Positions 61,520 to 64,000 of a stretch of 64,000 bases of DNA are shown here, in pieces. The stretch is taken from the NCBI RefSeq assembly GCF_013404085.1, contig NZ_JABFHO010000001.1:248001-312000 (forward strand), read 5' to 3'. The position numbers were made by a program, and so were the translations under genes. Every line of letters starts with the position of its first letter. Positions within the stretch are counted from its first letter, which is position 1. Origin of the DNA: Winogradskyella helgolandensis. Lineage in GTDB: Bacteria > Bacteroidota > Bacteroidia > Flavobacteriales > Flavobacteriaceae. The notes beneath the pieces are model-generated. The model searched no databases. It was not told the DNA's origin and saw nothing but the letters and a program-made list of their open reading frames with translations.

Positions 61520-62833
61520 TTAAATTTCAAACGCTGAATTGTTAACTTGCTGCAGCTTTTTTACACTCGCTTTTATAACTCTAATATCTGCTTCATTTTT
61601 GTGATTATCTAATGCATCTTTTTCGAGATTCTGTATTTCGTTAACGATGATTTCATTGTAGTTTTCAATTAATACATCATTGTTTTGTAGTAGGTATTGT
61701 AGCATTAAAAAGAGCTTCTGTACAATAATAATATCGTGCTTACAATAGGTTCTAAGCGATGCCATTACGTTATAGAGCAACTGCTCAAAACTTACCGTTT
61801 TAATAGATATAAGCGCGGTATCACCCTCATTAAAATAATAACTTTTATCTTTCTTAGTCATCCGCAATGCGAATAATTCAGTGAGATAATCAATACAATT
61901 AATACAAGTTCCAGGATCGTTAATACCAGGCGACATGGCTTTTAGAGCAATTTCAGTGATTTGTTTAAAAGCAAGCACGTAATTATCTTCTATTAGTTCA
62001 CTATTAGAAAATGTTATGGTTTTAGCTAATTGTTTTTCTAAGTTATCATCGCTATGACCTTTATATTTTAGAATCGGGATGCCTTTTAAAACATAAGCTC
62101 CTTTAATAGGCACAATCTCAATTTTTAACTGATGCTCTTCTGCTAAATCAGCTAAAGAATTTAAACCTACATCTTGCATATAACCTGTTGAATCTGCCAT
62201 AACATGGTTCCAATTTGAAGTATCTTCAAACGCTGTGTCATTATGTTTTTCGTCTTCAATCAATTTGTCTAATCGGACCTTAGCTTTCTTAAAGATTTTA
62301 TCCATAATGGTATTTACCTGAATTTCTTGAGAAATAGAATGGATAAAATAAATAAAAGACCCCAAACTCAAAGTCATAAATACAATGCTTAGCAACACCG
62401 AAAAACCAGGCAGTTGGTATTTGTCACCTTGAGGTGTTATGGACACCAGGGTGAAAATGCAATACAATAATGTGGAATTATAAATCCCTAAAATAATTTG
62501 ATGTCGTCTATTGGAAATCAATCCCGGAAGCAATCGAGGTGAAAAGTTACTTGACGCCTGATTCAATAAAATCATTACCATTGAAAAACTAAACACCATT
62601 ATTGAAATTAGGCCTGCAATAAATGTGGTGAGTAAACTTCTAGCGGTTTCCGTATTATTAACCACTAAAATTGGTGCATGTTCAACGAGGTATTTAGAGA
62701 TACCCTTACTTTCTAAATAAATCATGAAGAATGCAAAAAGCATCCCAAAAAGACTAATAATTGAGGGATAAAAAGCAATATTACTTTCTAACTTATCTAA
62801 TGATTTTAGGATTTTGTAAATGTACTTCTTCAC
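61520..62833 (-). CDS. DUF2254 membrane protein
   Basis: A 437-residue protein with an N-terminal membrane domain of four helices (about residues 20-42, 65-90, 110-130, 145-165) and a soluble C-terminal domain that contains TEIALKAMSPGINDPGTCI (about 300-318). This motif is the DUF2254 signature. Family function is not known. It has an intergenic gap of 110 bp before the ergothioneine operon and is transcribed on its own. Confidence 0.88.
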   Translation of the reverse strand: MKKYIYKILKSLDKLESNIAFYPSIISLFGMLFAFFMIYLESKGISKYLVEHAPILVVNNTETARSLLTTFIAGLISIMVFSFSMVMILLNQASSNFSPRLLPGLISNRRHQIILGIYNSTLLYCIFTLVSITPQGDKYQLPGFSVLLSIVFMTLSLGSFIYFIHSISQEIQVNTIMDKIFKKAKVRLDKLIEDEKHNDTAFEDTSNWNHVMADSTGYMQDVGLNSLADLAEEHQLKIEIVPIKGAYVLKGIPILKYKGHSDDNLEKQLAKTITFSNSELIEDNYVLAFKQITEIALKAMSPGINDPGTCINCIDYLTELFALRMTKKDKSYYFNEGDTALISIKTVSFEQLLYNVMASLRTYCKHDIIIVQKLFLMLQYLLQNNDVLIENYNEIIVNEIQNLEKDALDNHKNEADIRVIKASVKKLQQVNNSAFEI

Positions 62834-62943
62834 GCTTAAGAGTTATAACACTAGTCATCATTGAAAAAAATTTTCAATTCAGCCTCAAGAAACACCTTTA
62901 TAAGTGAATCACTTAACCCAAACGCATTAGGTTTTAATCGGTA

Positions 62944-63882
62944 TCATTTTGTCCACAAACTATCTGTGAAGTAATGTTTACAATCTAAGAAGTTATTTTC
63001 TACAGTAAAATCGGCATGGTTTGCTAACTCGCTAATCTCTTCTAAGGCATATTTTTTAGACAATTCGGTCCAGATTAATTCATCATAATCCAAATGAACA
63101 ACCTCGTTTATGGCCTTAAGATGCACCGTTTGTTTTCTAAGACTAACGATGTAGCTTTTTACATTTCCAGTGGTTGGATTGTAATAGCAGTAAAAATCAA
63201 AATCATCAATTTTAAAATCGGCATCTAATTCACGGTTTATTCTCACCAATAAGTTGAGATTAAAGCGCTTTGTAATCCCATGCTTATCATAATAGGCATT
63301 ATGAATAATAATTGGATTTTTCTTTAAGTCAAAACCGATTAACAGCTTGTCACCAGTTTTCATGTTTTTATTAAAAAGCTGTAATAATTCCTCAGCCTTA
63401 TCCTGCAAATAGTTTCCAATATTACCACCCAAAAACAATAATAGACTAGGATAATCACTTTGTCTGTTATCTTTCAATATTTCAAAATAATCACCCACTT
63501 TTGGATGAATTTTTAGAGCTGGTAATTTTTCTTTTAAGCGCTGTGTGAGAATATCAATGGCCTCTTGAGATATATCGATAGGGATATAATGGAAGTCCAC
63601 GTTGTTATTCACTAAATATTCTAAAAGTTTAAATGTTTTAAAACCATCACCTGCACCCAATTCTACAATATTAAAAGGCCCTGAAAACTTTAAGGCTTCA
63701 ATAATTTGTTTGGATTGCATAGACAAAATCTCAAACTCTGAATTGGTTGGATAATATTCTGGCATATTCATTATTTCTTGAAATATGCGACTGCCATTAT
63801 CGTCGTAAAAATACTTAGATGGCAAGTGTTTATTTTTGGCAGTTAAGCCCTTAAGCACATCATTTGCGAAGTTATCTGTCAT
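62944..63882 (-). CDS. egtD: L-histidine N-alpha-methyltransferase (ergothioneine biosynthesis)
   Basis: A 312-residue SAM-dependent methyltransferase of the EgtD family (about 320 in mycobacteria). Motifs are KYFYDDNGSRIFQEIMNMPE (about residues 23-42), NIVELGAGDG (SAM motif I, 71-80), IPIDISQEAI (about 97-106) and LLLFLGGNIGNYL. It trimethylates histidine to hercynine, the first committed step of ergothioneine synthesis. It begins immediately after the egtB stop codon (TAA then ATG, no gap), which supports coupled expression. Confidence 0.93.
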   Translation of the reverse strand: MTDNFANDVLKGLTAKNKHLPSKYFYDDNGSRIFQEIMNMPEYYPTNSEFEILSMQSKQIIEALKFSGPFNIVELGAGDGFKTFKLLEYLVNNNVDFHYIPIDISQEAIDILTQRLKEKLPALKIHPKVGDYFEILKDNRQSDYPSLLLFLGGNIGNYLQDKAEELLQLFNKNMKTGDKLLIGFDLKKNPIIIHNAYYDKHGITKRFNLNLLVRINRELDADFKIDDFDFYCYYNPTTGNVKSYIVSLRKQTVHLKAINEVVHLDYDELIWTELSKKYALEEISELANHADFTVENNFLDCKHYFTDSLWTK

Positions 63883-64000
63883 TTATCTTGCTAATCTAAT
63901 TCCTGAAAATAGCCAACGCATGTCTGGCTGAAAAAAGTTTCTATAAGTTGGTCTGCAATGGTTTTTTGAAGTCGCTACTGAGCCACCTCGCAATACCATT
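63883..64000 (-). CDS. egtB: Ergothioneine biosynthesis protein EgtB, C-terminal end only
   Basis: Only the final 38 codons and stop are in view; the gene continues beyond the right edge. The end [14 protein letters not shown]...YRNFF...[10 protein letters not shown] is the sulfatase-modifying-factor-type C-terminus of EgtB, the oxygen-dependent sulfoxide synthase that joins hercynine with a cysteine-containing thiol. Stop codon TAA (63883-63885) abuts the egtD ATG, so egtB-egtD form an operon on the minus strand. Confidence 0.85.
   Translation of the reverse strand, partial: MVLRGGSVATSKNHCRPTYRNFFQPDMRWLFSGIRLAR

Noticed and set aside
1..64000. tRNA, rRNA, CRISPR, insertion sequences or prophage
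   Set aside because: No cloverleaf-like segment with a GGTTCGA loop, no direct-repeat array, no transposase or integrase and no phage genes were seen in reading both strands.

Overview
The window is AT-rich chromosomal DNA of a marine-type Flavobacteriaceae (Bacteroidota) bacterium. The evidence is a SusC/SusD pair, a type IX secretion sorting domain, carboxypeptidase-like regulatory domains on outer-membrane proteins, a LytS/LytTR pair, TAnnTTTG promoter-like boxes and a mevalonate pathway. I saw no phage, insertion sequence, CRISPR array, rRNA or tRNA. There are 60 protein genes that I support, two of them cut by the window ends, plus one small candidate ORF, one start-less remnant and one candidate structured RNA.

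Layout. (1) 1-5591, minus strand: purine and ureide catabolism. It holds an XdhC-type cofactor protein, an unexplained membrane protein with a P-loop NTPase, allantoate amidohydrolase, ureidoglycine aminohydrolase and a plant-like ureidoglycolate amidohydrolase. Together the last three can release all four allantoate nitrogens as ammonia without urease. (2) 5767-19481, plus strand: a large arsenosugar-type cluster. It has an AhpD-like protein, radical SAM ArsS, two DUF2064 transferases, a SusC/SusD pair, a sodium:solute symporter, a degenerate metallophosphoesterase, a rhodanese, a nucleoside phosphorylase, a fatty-acid hydroxylase, a DUF547 lipoprotein and a family 2 glycosyltransferase. No arsenite methyltransferase is in view. 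(3) 19594-24997: small membrane protein, phosphoesterase, envelope proteins and a TIM-barrel lipoprotein. (4) 25093-31863, plus strand: flavoprotein, polyferredoxin and three membrane-associated glycosyltransferases. (5) 31885-38436, minus strand: polyamine locus with arginine decarboxylase, agmatinase, a deoxyhypusine-synthase-like protein lacking the catalytic lysine, and a GNAT-nitrilase fusion; a candidate 50-residue leader ORF precedes it. (6) 38742-42562: T9SS cargo, CoA-transferase, a divergent AraC regulator and a gene remnant. (7) 42808-51188, plus strand: LytS/LytTR two-component system followed by six secreted or outer-membrane proteins. (8) 51189-51914: no protein gene, but a candidate structured RNA and terminators. 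(9) 51915-57000, minus strand: lipoprotein, pseudouridine synthase and mevalonate/isoprenoid genes. (10) 57164-64000: hybrid histidine kinase, flavoprotein, secreted protein, DUF2254 membrane protein and an ergothioneine operon (egtD and the end of egtB).

The most notable signals are repeats that interact with genes. A 102-bp palindromic element, exactly 34 codons, sits in frame inside a glycosyltransferase gene. A small hairpin family sits in the same orientation just upstream of four start codons, three of them in the arsenosugar cluster. Also notable are the degenerate phosphoesterase in the arsenosugar cluster, the lysine-less deoxyhypusine-synthase relative and the complete ureide pathway.
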